64,000 nucleotides of DNA, from positions 21,212,001-21,276,000 of the forward strand of contig NC_058339.1 in NCBI RefSeq assembly GCF_905475395.1. The letters run 5' to 3'. Position 1 is the first letter of the stretch. The number at the start of each line of letters is the position of its first letter. The DNA comes from Chrysoperla carnea (taxonomy: Eukaryota; Arthropoda; Insecta; Neuroptera; Chrysopidae). The notes under the pieces are model-generated. The model did not search any database, had not been told where the DNA came from, and saw only the letters and a program-made list of their open reading frames with translations. Both the position numbers and the translations under genes were made by a program. Below, in pieces: positions 33,440-47,245 of the stretch.

Positions 33440-36185
33440 TGTATACCAACATTTTCTGTCTCTTTTAACCTCCTCCACTGTGGTCAAGACTTCAACTAGG
33501 GCATTTTCTATGCCTATACAGCCATGACTTATTGTGACTAGTTTTACAAATCAAGAAGTGAAGACAGATCCCATTAGCATTGGTTATAATTGGTAACTAC
33601 AACATTAGACTAGCTCGTACAGGTTAGATATGTTACCATATACCAAGAAAATTGTCTACTTCAAGCTTAAAATTAATGAAAATCTACCCTTTGTTTTTGT
33701 AATTTAAAAAGAAGATAATTAAGTATAATACGTTTGAAAGTTTTATGTTCGAATCCTCGAAAATAGATATACTTGCTACCATGTCGTGGTTGTCAGACTT
33801 GCTACCATGATTCATCAATTTTGGATACATGGTATATCAAATTGTACCTTCACTAAAAGCATTTACACTATTTATTTCTACTATTTTGATTTTAATTATA
33901 AAAATATAATTTTTGGTTCATCAATACCTACCAATCTGTATAATATAATATTATTATTAATTAAAAAAGAATCAAAAATTGTGTCGGCATTTTCTTATTC
34001 ATCTATATCTATCTCTTTATAATATATTTTATAAAAAGAGAGTGTGAGTCAATAAAATATCAAAAAATATTATACTAAAATATTTTTCTATGATACACTG
34101 AAGAAATATGGATAAAAAAACCGACCTTCTTAGTAAAAGAATAAAATATAAATCAACAAATATGACGTCTGTTCTATAACGTTTTAACGGTTTGCGCGAG
34201 AAAAGTAAAAAAAAAATATTTATATATAAATTAAAATAAGGTGAATAAGGTGGTAAGTATTTTAGAGTTTATAACTTTGTTCTAAGCTGGTTTAAAAGTG
34301 TTAGAATTAGGTTTTGTCGGAAAATATTTAAATTAAAAACACGATTTCTGTGAAATTACTTGTCAAAAGTATTAATCTGCCACAAAGCTTTCATTAAGCT
34401 TCCAAACCAGGATTACAATCGTTTAGAATTTGTCCATAAGATAACTTTAGTTTAGCGACTTAATTTCTGTTGGAATAATCCAAAATAGATGCGCATGAAA
34501 TAATTGAATTGAGCATCTGAAAAATCTAGCCGGATGGTATTAAAAAAACGCCAGCCATTAAGAAAATGTGGAGTAAAAGGCATTGAATTTGCCTGTTATA
34601 TATCCCGATATGGGCAAAGGCCTTCTTTTGCTCAAATAAATTTTTAATGTTAAGTGACTTTTTGTACTCTTTTTTAATAATGAAAATTTTTAACAAGCAA
34701 GATAAGATATTTTTAGGGTCATCTGCCCTGTTTATCGCGCTTTTTTATTAATTCATTGCAATTTCTACAAGATATTAACAAGCGTTATGCACGTATAACT
34801 ATTAAGCTGTTAGATGTTATTAAGCAGCGTCAACTGCGACTGCAACTTTTAGTTTATCCACATTCAAGCAATAAACGTCATAATTTTGTGATACTTCGAC
34901 CATAAGGTCACGATTTTGAAGTTTTCAATAAGGCATGCATAGTTTGTTTTGGTTTCATCACCTTCTCTATGTCGTGTCTTATCCCAACTTATTAGAGTAT
35001 GGCATGAAGTAATTTGGTTGTTTGTGTCACCCTGTATTTGATAGATATAATAATAAAAAGGTAACAACTACACTCATACTGATACACACATAATGTATAA
35101 TAGCAAAGTGAAATGAAAGATATATTATTGATAGACAAAGATGAAAAAAGAAATGCAGCAAGCAAAGCAGTTATAAGGAGTGAGTCAAAAAAGAAGTATA
35201 AAATAAATGTGTATAAGAAGGCATATGATGTTGTATGTACGTATGTATGTATGGATGTATGGATGGAATGGGTGTTGAATGAATGATTGGGCGGGTATCA
35301 CAACCTTACCATAACGTATAAATCTGTCAAACCGATATTGTATTCGGTTGAATTTATGTGAAAATCATCTTTTCGTGCTGTAATAATCAATCCTGCTGTT
35401 AAGTCAAGTATGCATAAACCTGATTTTGACTTCTTTATGGGTATTCTTCTATAAGCAAGCACTAGCAGAAGAAGATGAAGAATAACAACAACCAACTTAC
35501 TTACTTTACTACGTATTATAATGCTTATGGTTGCTTGGGCTTGGGCTGCATCATCATCCACAACATTTCTTCAAACTATTTATTGATGAAGTTCAAATCG
35601 TTTCTTATGTTTTTAGTTATATTATAATATGACTTGGTATGCATTTAACGATGTTCCAGCATGGTATTTGCAGTTTCTATGTTAAAGCAATGGTACAATT
35701 TTTTTTTCGACAGAATTTAACGAAAAATTACATTTAAGAATTTAATAATGCTTACTATTAATTCCCAAAGTTTCAGAAATTTTGACCGTTTAAAATGGGA
35801 AATAATTATGCCAACGTCCCAATTTCGATCAATTTACGTCAAAATTAATATCTCGAAAGTGAAAATTAATTTCTAAATTTTTTTTTTTAGAATTGTATTG
35901 TATAAACATTTTTTTCTACTTTTTCTTCAATATATAATAATATCATAAAAAATAGTTGGAGAGACCGGACATTTTACATGCTTTAAATGGGACATGACCC
36001 TCAAAATCGCGAACTTTGTCTTTAAATATCTCGCGATCTAAACGGCCAAAAATTATGAAATTTTAGGAATTCATAAATAAAGCTATTATAAACCCGAGAA
36101 AAAAAATTCGGCCAAATCTGTCGAAAAGTGATTTCATGCTGGTACTACCTTAAGTTATCGTTGATTATGTTTCAAGATATGTAAT

Positions 36186-36330
36186 ACATGAATGATACTA
36201 TTAAGGGGCCATTCATTAATTACGTAAGACTGATTTTGGCGACTTTTGACCCCTCTACTCCCTTTGTCAGAGTATATAAGATTTCTCGAACCCCCTACCT
36301 CCTTCCTAACGTGAGATTCGATCTCGTTTT
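36186..36330 (+). repeat. Dispersed repeat with GGGGCCATTCATTAATTACG start
   Basis: This stretch runs from GGGGCCATTCATTAATTACGTAAG through a CT-rich ACCCCCTACCTCC block. It resembles a repeat type I know from many insect genomes, but there is no second copy in this window. Call is from recall only. Confidence 0.3.
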
Positions 36331-36574
36331 TCAGAATAATAAAATGTTGTTAGAAAAGGATCATTTGCACCAAAATTCACAGTTTGACGTAAATCAAAGA
36401 TTGTTATTTTATAACAGATAATTTAGGTTTAAGATGTCATTCGAAGTCTACATTATAGAAATATAAAAAAAGCATTCGGCATCCGAAATGGAGTTAGTTT
36501 TCTATTATTAAATTTCGACTTATATACAAAATATTCCATTTCTCCTCAAGATAAAGAGAAGTACAGTTTTTTTA

Positions 36575-36589
36575 CCCCCCCCCCCCCCC
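36575..36589. repeat. Poly(C) tract of 15
   Basis: Fifteen consecutive C in AT-rich DNA. The length may be imprecise in the assembly. Confidence 0.9.
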
Positions 36590-37496
36590 ACCTAGCAGCG
36601 CGGGCCATCATACTGAATGGGAATATTCACAAGATTATGAACGATATCTCAGAAGAAGGGAATAGAAATTTAAGGGTAGAATCAGCAAGATTATTACTGC
36701 TTATATTTTCATCCTAGAACAGGGCTGGAAATAGGTAAGTAAGTAAAACTAGAAGATCGATATTTGTTGTTTGATACAAGAGATTATCATGAAATTCAAA
36801 ACTAATGTTTTCATATTGAAAGGTCATGCATTTGTTATCACTTTTAAACGTTATCTTTGTCACAAAAGTAAAAAATTTTCACAATAGTTTTTGCTCAAAT
36901 ATAGCCATTATAGAGATTGCACCAAGAAGTTAAAAGAAAATGAAACCAATTTTTCTTGTTAAATCAGGAATAATACACAATCTTTAAAATGGGATTAATT
37001 TATGCATGTTTCAATGCTTTTCACAGTTTCAAATCTTATTACAGAGAAAATCGAATAATATTCCAAATCTTACGAAGTTTGCTATACACATCTTGAATTA
37101 TCAAATATTGTAGGTACTATTATTGTGTTTGCTTGCAATTATAAATTTATGATTCTGTAAGTATCCTCAAACACCGAAAACATTTTTCTAGACTGTCAAT
37201 CTACTCCAACAAGCAAACTATTAAAGATATAAATTAGAAAAAAACGAATGTCGGATAATATGATCGACAAATTATGCGTTTATTTATTTTCCGCAAAAAC
37301 CAGTTTTATAACCATCAATGAGGTATTACGGACGGTAGACTAAAAACCATATCTATCCGACAAAAATTATCTCATATTAAGGACACACAATTTTTTACAA
37401 TAAGTAAGGAGTATTTAGTCGTAAATAATCAATACGCGGTTAAATTGACATGTTTAGAAGCATCAAGGTCTAAAACCAAGCATTTTTGTCACAATA

Positions 37497-37575
37497 TAAA
37501 GCGTGGTAAGCTCGTCAAAACGAAGTCCTTCACGAAGTTTGGAACGTGTGGTACAACGGAAAATATTACGTGATA
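37497..37575 (+). repeat. Dispersed repeat shared with 61847-61915
   Basis: CTCGTCAAAACGAAG-CC-TCACGAA--TT-GAA-GTGTGGTA is common to both places, in the same orientation. Short and non-coding. Confidence 0.65.
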
Positions 37576-40500
37576 TACTAGGGACTAATAATACCCTATG
37601 CACTACTCAAATATCAATTAATATTCATAATTTTATTTTTAATTATATATTTTTACTTTTTTTTTCTCAATATGATATTTTTTATTGTTCAAAATTTGAC
37701 ATTTTGATTTATCATTAAAATAATAAATTAAATTAATAGAAAACAAAAAAAATTATTACATAAACTTTAGAGAATAATACATGTGAGTTTAGACACACAT
37801 TTAGTATATTATTAAGAATTTAATGGCCATTTAAATTATTTTTAATATCTGTTTTTTTCTTTTTTTATAAACATTAAATGTCACTATAAAGTAGAAATTT
37901 GATAAAGTTGATAATTTATTATAAACTTAATACAGTTATTGAAATTTGTTAATTTTATTATAAATATTAGGTACCAACATTAAAATATATTTATATTGAT
38001 GTTAAATAGGATAAGATCGTTAAATAAGTAAATTAAATCTATTTTACGTGAATTTAAGTATAATTTTCATTGACATAATTTCAGTATAATGGATGATTTT
38101 TTTAAAGTTTCCAACATTATATGTAATTTGAAAACAGAATGGAAAATCAATAAACGAAGAAACCATGATGGCACATTTTTGGGAAAATATTTTAAAGGTA
38201 CATATATATATTTATTGGCATTTTCTGATTCCTTGTAGCAAAACAAGCAATTATTGTTTGAAATTTTAGAAGTAAAAACTTCTATAGACGTGTTAGACGT
38301 TATGTAATGTCTGTATAATAAATAATATTTGGTAGGGTAAAATCTTTCGGTTTCGCGTCATCAACATGCAATGAATATATTATTCCTCCGTATTCCAGGG
38401 TATTTAAAGAATTAACTAATATGAGTAGTTAAATTCTCTTATCTGTTTAATCTTAAGATAATAAACTTTAATGATTTAATTTTGAATAAAAATCAATAAA
38501 AATTGAAAAATAAATCGTAAAATTAATTGTCTGTGTAGGCAGAACATTAAATCGAATTTATTAAAATTTAAAAAAAAGTCAATATTTTATAGTAATTATG
38601 CTGAATTATCGCTCCACCCACTTTTTAAGCATAAAGTCGAAATTCATTTGTATAAATCGTATATATTTATCGAATCTGATGACATGATTCGATGCTTATA
38701 TCCATTTTGAATAACCGAAAGTTCGTTTTAACTACAGTAGTCGGTAAATACCAGGTAAAGTAAGAATTTTGGATTTAAGACATCAAGACATGTGTGTCAT
38801 TGTGTGTAAGTGTGCCTGTGTTTACAAACGAATAAGAGAAGCATGTGGTGATTTAATTCAAATCTCTGTAATCAATTTCTTCTTACTTTCAAAAAATCAA
38901 TTCGTCAATTGTCAATTTCTGAAGCCTTACGTGATGTATTTTGATACGATATTTACGTAATTCTCTTCGAATACTAATGCAGAATTTTTATAGTATTAAA
39001 AACTAAGGAAACCCACTATAAATTCATTGCAGAAAGAGACAGCTTCGTTGGGTACCTTTCAGGAAATATAACCCTGGCACAAGACCTTTAGTGCTGACGT
39101 AAACGAGAATTAAATACTTCAAGCTGTACAAAGAAAGTAATATTTTCTTCAAATATTTGAGACTCATAGGAAATTTAGTAAAACTTTGCTATGCGAAGCG
39201 TGGCTTAGTTGTTTGACTCTTTTATAATAAGAATCATAATTCAATTACTAATAATGGTTCACTTAAAGTGGAGATACTTAAATATAAAATTTTATTAATA
39301 AAATAAATATTTAAATGATTCGATCTTCAAATCAAAATCAATAAAAAGATGAATCGTAAACATAATAACATGTGTAGGTATAAAATGATGACATCTATAA
39401 AATAAAATCAATTTGTTTTTATAAGAAAAATATTAAAAATCTTATAACAATTCACCAATTAATACTTTACCAAAAAATAAATAAAGGTACACACAAAAAG
39501 AAATAAATTATTAAATAATTTTTTAGTAAAAAAAAAAAAAAAAAAAACAATAAATAAATTTAATTTTGACATTTCATTTTATGTAAATAATACAGACAAA
39601 CAAACACACAAATAAATACATATAATAATATAAAAAAATAACAAAGTAGCAACCATCTTGTTTTGAATATTAATTTTTTTATTATAATTAAAAATTATAT
39701 ACAAAATAAGTATTATTCCGTTATTTCTCAAAATTTATTAGTGACATGCTTAACCATATAGAAATAATATCACAGACAAAATAATACTACCATAGTTAGA
39801 TAATAAAAAAAGAAAAATAGATATATAATATTTTAAGATAAAATAGTATAGTTATATGGTGTTTATAATTGTTGATTATTGTATCCTTGTTTACAGTATA
39901 TGGAATAAAACAGGAGACTGGCTTATCCTACCTAATAAGCAGTAGCTGGAATTTATTGTAAATGAAACAGGCTGTATAAACGATGTATATGCATTTATAA
40001 CAATTTTATACTCTGTTGGTAGAAAACTACATGGGATCTCAACATAATATCTACAGTATACACTTATATTACAAGTAAGAAAGTGTGTTTGATTGTTTGC
40101 AATTTTTTGGATCGTGAAAACGCAACAACGAATAGACGTGAGTGTTTGCTAGTTGAGAAACCAGTGATGCATAAGATACTGTTGATAAAATATAAGCTAT
40201 TTTTTATATTATTACTATGGAAATGAAATTGATACAGCGTCAAAATTGGTGTACCACAAGGATCCATACTTAAATCACGTTTATTACTAACGTCTGGCGA
40301 AAAACAGTCTCTAATAGCTATCAATCACATATAATGTTTTAGCTGTCTTTACCTTGAAAACACTTTTGTAGGTTAGTTAAATCCATTATAGAAAACTAGC
40401 AGATGGTTGTGTGAACGTCTCAAACGAAGAACTTGCAAGCTTTATGAGCCCTTCTTCGGTAAATATTGGGTATATCCGCATAATATAGCGAAAAAGAAAG

Positions 40501-40911
40501 TAATTTCAAAACTAGAAAGAACTAAATGAATTATAAATTTGTGTTTAGGATATTCTAACTATTCAAGTTCAGTCATGAATCTTTCATATTTATTTTCCAT
40601 GTTTAAAAGATTTGATATATTCTCCGAGATATTGTTATTAGAGATAACAGAACTTTAAAATCGATTAGCTTGAGGCCCTTATTTGAAATATCGTGTATCA
40701 TCAAGAGCCTTTAATCTTAAATGGCTGTAAATCGTACTTGATAGACTAGAGTTTTTTGTGAGATATTCAAGATATTAAGTTTAATAATTTCAATTTGCAG
40801 AAACGAGAAAAATGCTATGCAAAATTGCTATGTCACTTGCGATACTTAAAAAAAGCGTAATATGGGTTAATTCATTGAAGTCTATTCAAATTCATGTTAA
40901 CAATTTTAGAT

Positions 40912-40993
40912 AAATATGGTGGAAGCGCAAATAAATACTTAAGTACATAGCAAGATAATATATCGCAATCCTTATGTGCGCTTCCACCATTTA
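40912..40993. other. Inverted repeat with ATGGTGGAAGCGCA arms
   Basis: Arms at about 40912-40930 and 40975-40993 are inverted copies of AAAT(A)TGGTGGAAGCGCA. The word AAATATGGTGGAAGCG occurs again at 46480. A small MITE is likely, but no target duplication is clear. Confidence 0.55.
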
Positions 40994-42392
40994 TTGCGTT
41001 TAATATTTTGTCTTCAATTTTCTAACGTTTCGCTCAGGTTCTTTAACTTTTTCTTTCATAAGAACCTCCTAAAGAATTAGAGAATTTATTCCGTCCGTTC
41101 ACACGTGATACGATGGCCAAGGGAAAAAGAGTTTCATTTTTTGATATATAGATGCAATCGTACAGAATAAAACACGAAGATATTACACAAATAATTGGGT
41201 CACTAATATATAAAAGTGGTAAAGGACATGTTAAGTTCTTGATCAGGCTACTGTGTAATTTTTTCATATATGAGGGACTTAAAATGTACACAGAAATTTG
41301 AAATAAATTTACGTTTAGTTTCAAAAAAAAAAAAGTGCAATTATGGTTTATGATTTCAGTACAAGCAAGCGTTACTTAATGATTCGGACCTTTAGTACTC
41401 AAGAAGTCCATATATTTGATGTTAACAATATTTGACTGAATACTAGAGACAATTATTACTACAATGCGCGTAGAAAATATCGTTCATACATACATAGTCG
41501 AGTAGTAACATTGTATTTGTACATGGAAATTGTACATAGTAGTAAAAACGATGGACCATTTTAATGCATTATACAAACACACATATTATTATTATAAAGA
41601 GTCGAGTATAGAGCTAGAAGAGAACCTGAGTCAGACGAGTGAGTGCAGTCGACTAGATTTATGAAGCACAATGTTTAATTCCCGTGAAATTATATCAGTT
41701 TATTGTTTATTATTATATTATAATTCTGAGGCAGACATATAATTAAAAGGTCATTCAAGGGTCTGTTAAATTGTTGTAGTATTGTTTGTGTCACTATAAA
41801 ATGTATTTAGACTTTATTAAAGGACTCAAAATTACATATTATTATATTATATTTTACATGTTTGTTATGTAACATAACATATTACATATTTGTAAAGAAA
41901 TTATGAATTGCAGTTTTCGTTGTTTTTGTATGGTAGTGTGCACTATTTAACTCAATTGTCAGCTATTTGCATGGATAATAATAATTCAGTATTTCTTTTA
42001 ATAAATTGGTAATTTATTTTTAATTGAAATTATACATACATACCTAGATGCTTGCATAGAACGTAAAATTACAGGTCAAGGTGTCCCATGTTTTGCTTCC
42101 GTCTTAGAGGTGACTGAAAACTGTTTTAATTTTCATGTAGCTAATATTAAGAAAATCACTTAAGACGTCAAGCAGTCAATATCGATACAATCACGAATAC
42201 AATCACGAGCAAGATAAATTTAAAAAAAAAAACAGATGTGTGGAATAACCGGACCATTAAAAAAGGTATTGTAGGATGCATTTGAGTAATATTGTAGTAA
42301 ATTTCCTTGGTTTCTTTTAAAGCCAAAAGTTGTTATAGTATGACAAATTGATTGTCCAATATTTCCGCACATTCTCCATTTATATTTACTAA

Positions 42393-42611
42393 ACTAGCAG
42401 ATACCCGCCCACTTTGCAGGGCAATTTCTCCTTTTTAAAACAAAGACTCCTTTTTGTTCACAATTTTATGGATTCTAACTTTTTTGAAAATAAATCATTT
42501 AATTAACCTGATTTTTAAACTTTTTGGATCAAAATTACCCCATCCACCGAGTTTCATCAAATCCAAAACACAATTTTTTTTCCGTTTTTCTCGATTTTTT
42601 CAAAGGGGTCA
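42393..42611 (+). repeat. Repeat family B copy with CTAGCAGATACCCGCCC head
   Basis: A head with CTAGCAGATACCCGCCCAC and TTTCTCCTTTTTAAAACAA is followed by one family-B unit (CCATCCACCGAGTTTCATCA). The 57-kb copy also has TTTCTCCTTTTTAAAACAA before its B units, so head and tandem units belong to one element type. A related head occurs at 48999-49027. Confidence 0.7.
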
Positions 42612-42837
42612 TATAAAATGTGTATAACTTGTTTTAAAACACCTATACGATAAACGAAAGGTACTTATAAATAAAAACCATATAAAAAATATATGGTAGG
42701 CAATAATTTAAGTATTTTATCACTTTCAATAAATATGGATACAAAATCTTAAACATAATCTCCCTTTTCATCATAATTTTATTATACAGGGTGAAGCATT
42801 GCGTTTTTTCAAGCTACAAAAATCTAAAATTTTATTT

Positions 42838-43246
42838 TTCAGCTTTAAGGAGATATGCAAGGATTGAATTATACTAGGGATTTTAATAAAACTTTATAAA
42901 TACATTTTTGGATTAACAAAGTTTCCAAAGAACACAAAAATTCCTAGATTGCCGTGCTTTTTATTATTATTTTATCGTTCAAAGTTGGCTGAAAAAGTGA
43001 TGAATCATATATAGGTTATCCTTTTCATTTGGATATTTCTATATCGAAAAATCTAGAGAGTGTGATAAAAAACTATGTTAAATATTTAGACAATCTTTTA
43101 GTTTATAATAACACCATAAAAATATAAGGTTGCCGTTGATATAAAAACAAAATTTTAATTTCATTATGAATTCATCGAAGATCCATCATTTGACTAACAA
43201 AGTCATCTATAGTTAGAGTATTGGTGATTGAAGAGCGATACCTATA
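42838..43246 (+). repeat. Dispersed repeat family E, copy 2
   Basis: Matches 2367-2773 along its whole length (GAGATATGCAAGGATTG to GATTGAAGAGCGATA). An ACAGGGTG motif lies about 50 bp upstream. Confidence 0.8.
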
Positions 43247-43267
43247 ATATAATTTTTTTTGCTGTCG

Positions 43268-43620
43268 GATAATTTGATTTAAAATTGTAAAAGACTTCTA
43301 GACTATTATCACGTGAAGAGGAAAAGATCATAACGTGTAAGCTTGGCGTTCACCGTTCAATATTTTAGAAACAATCTGTATAAATATTCATTTCTATATC
43401 CAGCCGTTATCAAAGATCTATTTTAAATAATTTTCCAGTTTTCAAAAATTTTCATAGTTTCAATTAACTTGATTTAAAATAGATTTATCATCACGTGAAA
43501 AGAAATTGACCATAACGTGTTAACATGATTTTCACCTTTCAATGTTTGAAAAATATTCTGTATAACTTGTATATTTCTACATCTACTACGACTAAAAGAT
43601 TATTTTGAATTTATTAAATA
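43268..43620 (+). repeat. Diverged tandem duplication, period about 182 bp
   Basis: Two units share TTGATTTAAAAT, ATCACGTGAA-AG, CATAACGTGT, TTTCACC-TTCAAT and CTGTATAA--T. Anchors TCACGTG lie at 43309 and 43491. Non-coding; each unit keeps a CACGTG E-box. Confidence 0.7.
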
Positions 43621-44797
43621 TATAAATTATATCATATTATTATAATTCTGGATGAACAAAGAAAATGGCGTGAGTAGTTTCTTTATAAATAATAAGGTAA
43701 GTATATTGTTTATGAGTTTGTCAAGTTAGGTGTATATATAAATGTATGGTATATACATATATACATATATACATAAATACAAATATTTAATGAATCAGAA
43801 AATGGATAAACTAGGCGCTAATATTTCAACAGCTGAGCCATCTTTGTAACACTTAACATAGTCGTTAATATGCGCCGGGCACTTATGAAACATAATCTTA
43901 TAGATATTATTACCTTATGGTATCATCATACCACACATATTCTAAAATAAGGTATATAAGAAGCATATTGTCTTAGTGTTTATGTTAACGATATAAGGTA
44001 GGTAGCTACTAATAACATTTTGATAGAAAGTTGTCCGTTGCCTCTCTTCGAAAAATAATAATCGTATTTTTACATTTTGAGGTGTTTATAATGCAAAAAT
44101 AACAAATAATTACAATTATTAATTTAGTTTTTCAGTAAAATTTTAAATTATGGTGGAGTCCAGACGGTTGATCTCAGTAAATTTGTAGTCAAATCGGATC
44201 CATGTATCAAAGGATACAAGCGTGAAGTGTTAAATAAATTTCTTGTACAACGTAAACGAACTATATTTAGACATATGCAACATATACGTAATACAAGTTT
44301 TCTACTAATTAATTTTTTCAACTTTTACATGGATCGTTTCATTTAATTAACAAATTATTGTTTATTACCAAATAGAAAAATTAACACCACTAATTCATGG
44401 TTTACGAATGCTATTTGACACTAGAGTTTTCGCATTCCCTGGGTTTTTTCGTTCTTGGGTATCGAGAATTTTTTATCGGGCAACAAACAACGAATCCAAA
44501 CCGTTTTCCATCACAATACAAAAGCTAAGGAAATTTAAATTTTTGTCGAGGTTTTTTGACCAATAAGCCAAACCCAATTTTTCGTACAAAAATAAGAATT
44601 TTAAGTGGTTTCCGGGTCACCGAGAATAGCGGCATAAAATTCCCGGGCACGAAAGCTCAGGGAGAGATACCTAAGAAGCACATTTCTCTATTTCATTCTT
44701 GTTATATTTGTTTTGCCAAAAAATGAGCGGTTTATTTCATTTTCCTATATCAGGCGATTTTTGTAACATCTGTTACTGTACTAAATATTTACAAATA

Positions 44798-44934
44798 CAG
44801 TGGAAACCAAGTAATTCGGCAAACGTTTTGCAGGGCAGTGTCATCAAGTATAAATTATACTTTAATACAAAAACAATAGTTGGATTTACAGGGGGCGCCA
44901 GATTAGCCAGGCGCTGGATTACCGGGTTCTACTG
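44798..44934. mobile_element. pogo/Tigger-type MITE
   Basis: The 137-bp element begins CAGTGGAAACCAAGTAATTC and its other end, reversed, reads CAGTAGAACCCGGTAATCC. CAGT-G-AACC-------T-ATCC ends flanked by TA (44796-44797 and 44935-44936) are typical of pogo/Tigger relatives of the Tc1/mariner superfamily. No transposase is present. Confidence 0.75.
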
Positions 44935-46255
44935 TATTTTTTCATGATTTTAAGGTTCTATAAAATAAATACAAGACGAAATGAAAGGTATTGGTCAATT
45001 AACCTAAAAGCTATATCCACCACATTTTAGATGTTATAAAATAATACATGCAATGTTTAAATAAAGTCTGTTATCATTATTATCATAGGATGATAGTAAC
45101 TAACCTATACATAATTCTTTAGTAGGCTTCTTAGTACTTATTTCTTGTTTGTATGCTTCTAAATTGTAATTGGTTAAGTAAGTAAAATCATTATATTACA
45201 ATATAAAACCTTCAAAATTTTGGTATTTCTTATAAGAGTGTTTATAGTGACACATCAATTGTTTTTTCCAATTTTAATATCAATACTTTTCTCTAAAATT
45301 TGATCACAGCATGAATATAGTAGCTGTTCCGTTACTTTTGTTACACTCGGTACATTATTGCTATTAATACAGATACTAATATATGTATTGCAAGGATAGT
45401 TAAATAAATTTTTTTAATATTTCTGAAAAAGTTGGATATATTATGGCCAATAGCGTCTCTAGAATGATAATAAATTTTTGTCAAAGAATTTTGAAGACGC
45501 ATGTAGTTTTCCACAAGTAAGGCTAACATTTCAGCGTCCATAACTGAAAAACGTTTACATTACGGTCATCTTGCCCTTTGAAACCATTAGTAAAGATGTC
45601 AAAGATCTACAAAATTTCGCTATATGAGAAAATTTTACCGAAATCCAATTATCATGAGTGTGGCCATCGTTGACAATGCTTTTTTAGTATTAATAGAGCT
45701 ATAAAAATAGTTTCAAAAATTACTGAAGTCGGTTTATAATTTAACTTTTTCTCACGTTACCATTGAATTTATAACAAAATGACAACTGTGTTAATGTCAT
45801 TAAGAGACTTGAGTTTCAAATTTTGTAGCCAGTTAATTTTATAATTTATAGTAAGATAACAACTGTTTAATAAAAGATACAACCGTAAATGAATACGACA
45901 TATATAAATACAATTGTTGTAATTAGTTTTGTTAATCAAATTTTCATTTCTAACAACAATAACTTTACAAACCAAACATATTAGTCTGTTATACCATTAT
46001 GAAACGAGATTTTCATGATTCTTTTCCTCTGAATTTTAAATATTGTTAAATAAATAAGTGAATTCAAAAGAAGGCATATTTAATATTGGTTTTATGGGAA
46101 AACGGTTAATCAATGATATGTTTTCATAGATTTCTCCCAAACTAGTTAGACATAAATTTAAAAAATTATACATTTTCAATTTGATAGTGAATTATGTTAT
46201 AATTTGACAATATAAGACGTAAAGTAAGAATAAAACATTTCCATTTCCGAAGTAA

Positions 46256-46309
46256 TTTTCAAAATATCGAAAATTTTGTTTAATTAATTAGTTTTCGATA
46301 TTTTGAAAA
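46256..46309. other. Perfect 18-bp-arm hairpin
   Basis: TTTTCAAAATATCGAAAA at 46256-46273 and its exact inverse at 46292-46309 flank an AT-only, nearly palindromic loop (TTAATTAATTA). Function unknown. Confidence 0.75.
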
Positions 46310-47245
46310 GCAAGGCAGATATCAAAAAATTTTGTTCTTATTTTTCGTCATGAAGTTATAGCAAAATTCATCAACAAAGTTGAAAATAAGGTACAAATAA
46401 GTTCAATCCTAAGTCTAAAATTGACTCCCTCGTACTACTTTCAAACTAAAAACCTTATTTATATCAAATATGGTGGAAGCGATGAGAAAATCAAACCATA
46501 TTTACTATAAAAATGCATTGTCATTCAATTTCAGCCGAATTGGAAGCTGGAAGTTGATCAAATTTAACTAACAAGATTTGATTTTAAACAAGGTGCAGAT
46601 GAATTGAAATAAAAGTTTGTAAAAATTCAGACAAAAAGATTTATGGTAATTTCACCACATTGTGGGCTTACGGTCCACATGCTAAAGCATATAGAGGGAC
46701 TAACTAGGTAACTGAACTACATAATATATTGTTTATAAATGTATAAATAGTAGTTTAAGAATGGTGTAAACATACAGAAAATTATGAGATAATACGTTTA
46801 CCAAATGTCTACTACTTAAGAGAGGAGAGCAGAGTATTTATAAAGTAACGACAAAACGAACACCCATATCTACACATACATAATGAGTAGAGAGTAACAC
46901 AAGAACAGTTGTTGGTGTTGGTGTAGGAATGAGTTGATAAGGTAGAATGATGGTGATAGGGATAAGTCAAGTAAGTAGTATTATAAGCTTTTGCTCCAGT
47001 ATATAGTTCTGAACAGTTTTTGTCACCTCAGCATCTCGGATCATACCTGCCTTTAGAGTATGCTCCAAGATTTCTCGACTATAAAACTTGTTTTCAATTA
47101 CATTATTTAGGCATGTATCGATTTAGTTTACAGTGCTCTTCCCTTTTTCACCTTCCTTCATCCTCAAGCACTGAACAATTGACAAAATGACAATAGCTTG
47201 CTCAGGTAGATAAGGTGTTGTAAGATTCATAGTTATTTAAAAAAT

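Noticed and set aside
40064..40324. Minus frame containing S-M-D-P-C-G-T-P, reminiscent of tail sequences in some non-LTR retroelement proteins
   Set aside because: A single short word; the rest does not resemble reverse transcriptase and there is no flanking pol sequence. Too weak to call.
45341..45541. Minus 66-codon frame with a possible C-terminal membrane helix
   Set aside because: No homologue recognised, no promoter or splice context, and a hydrophobic AT-rich frame of this size is expected by chance.
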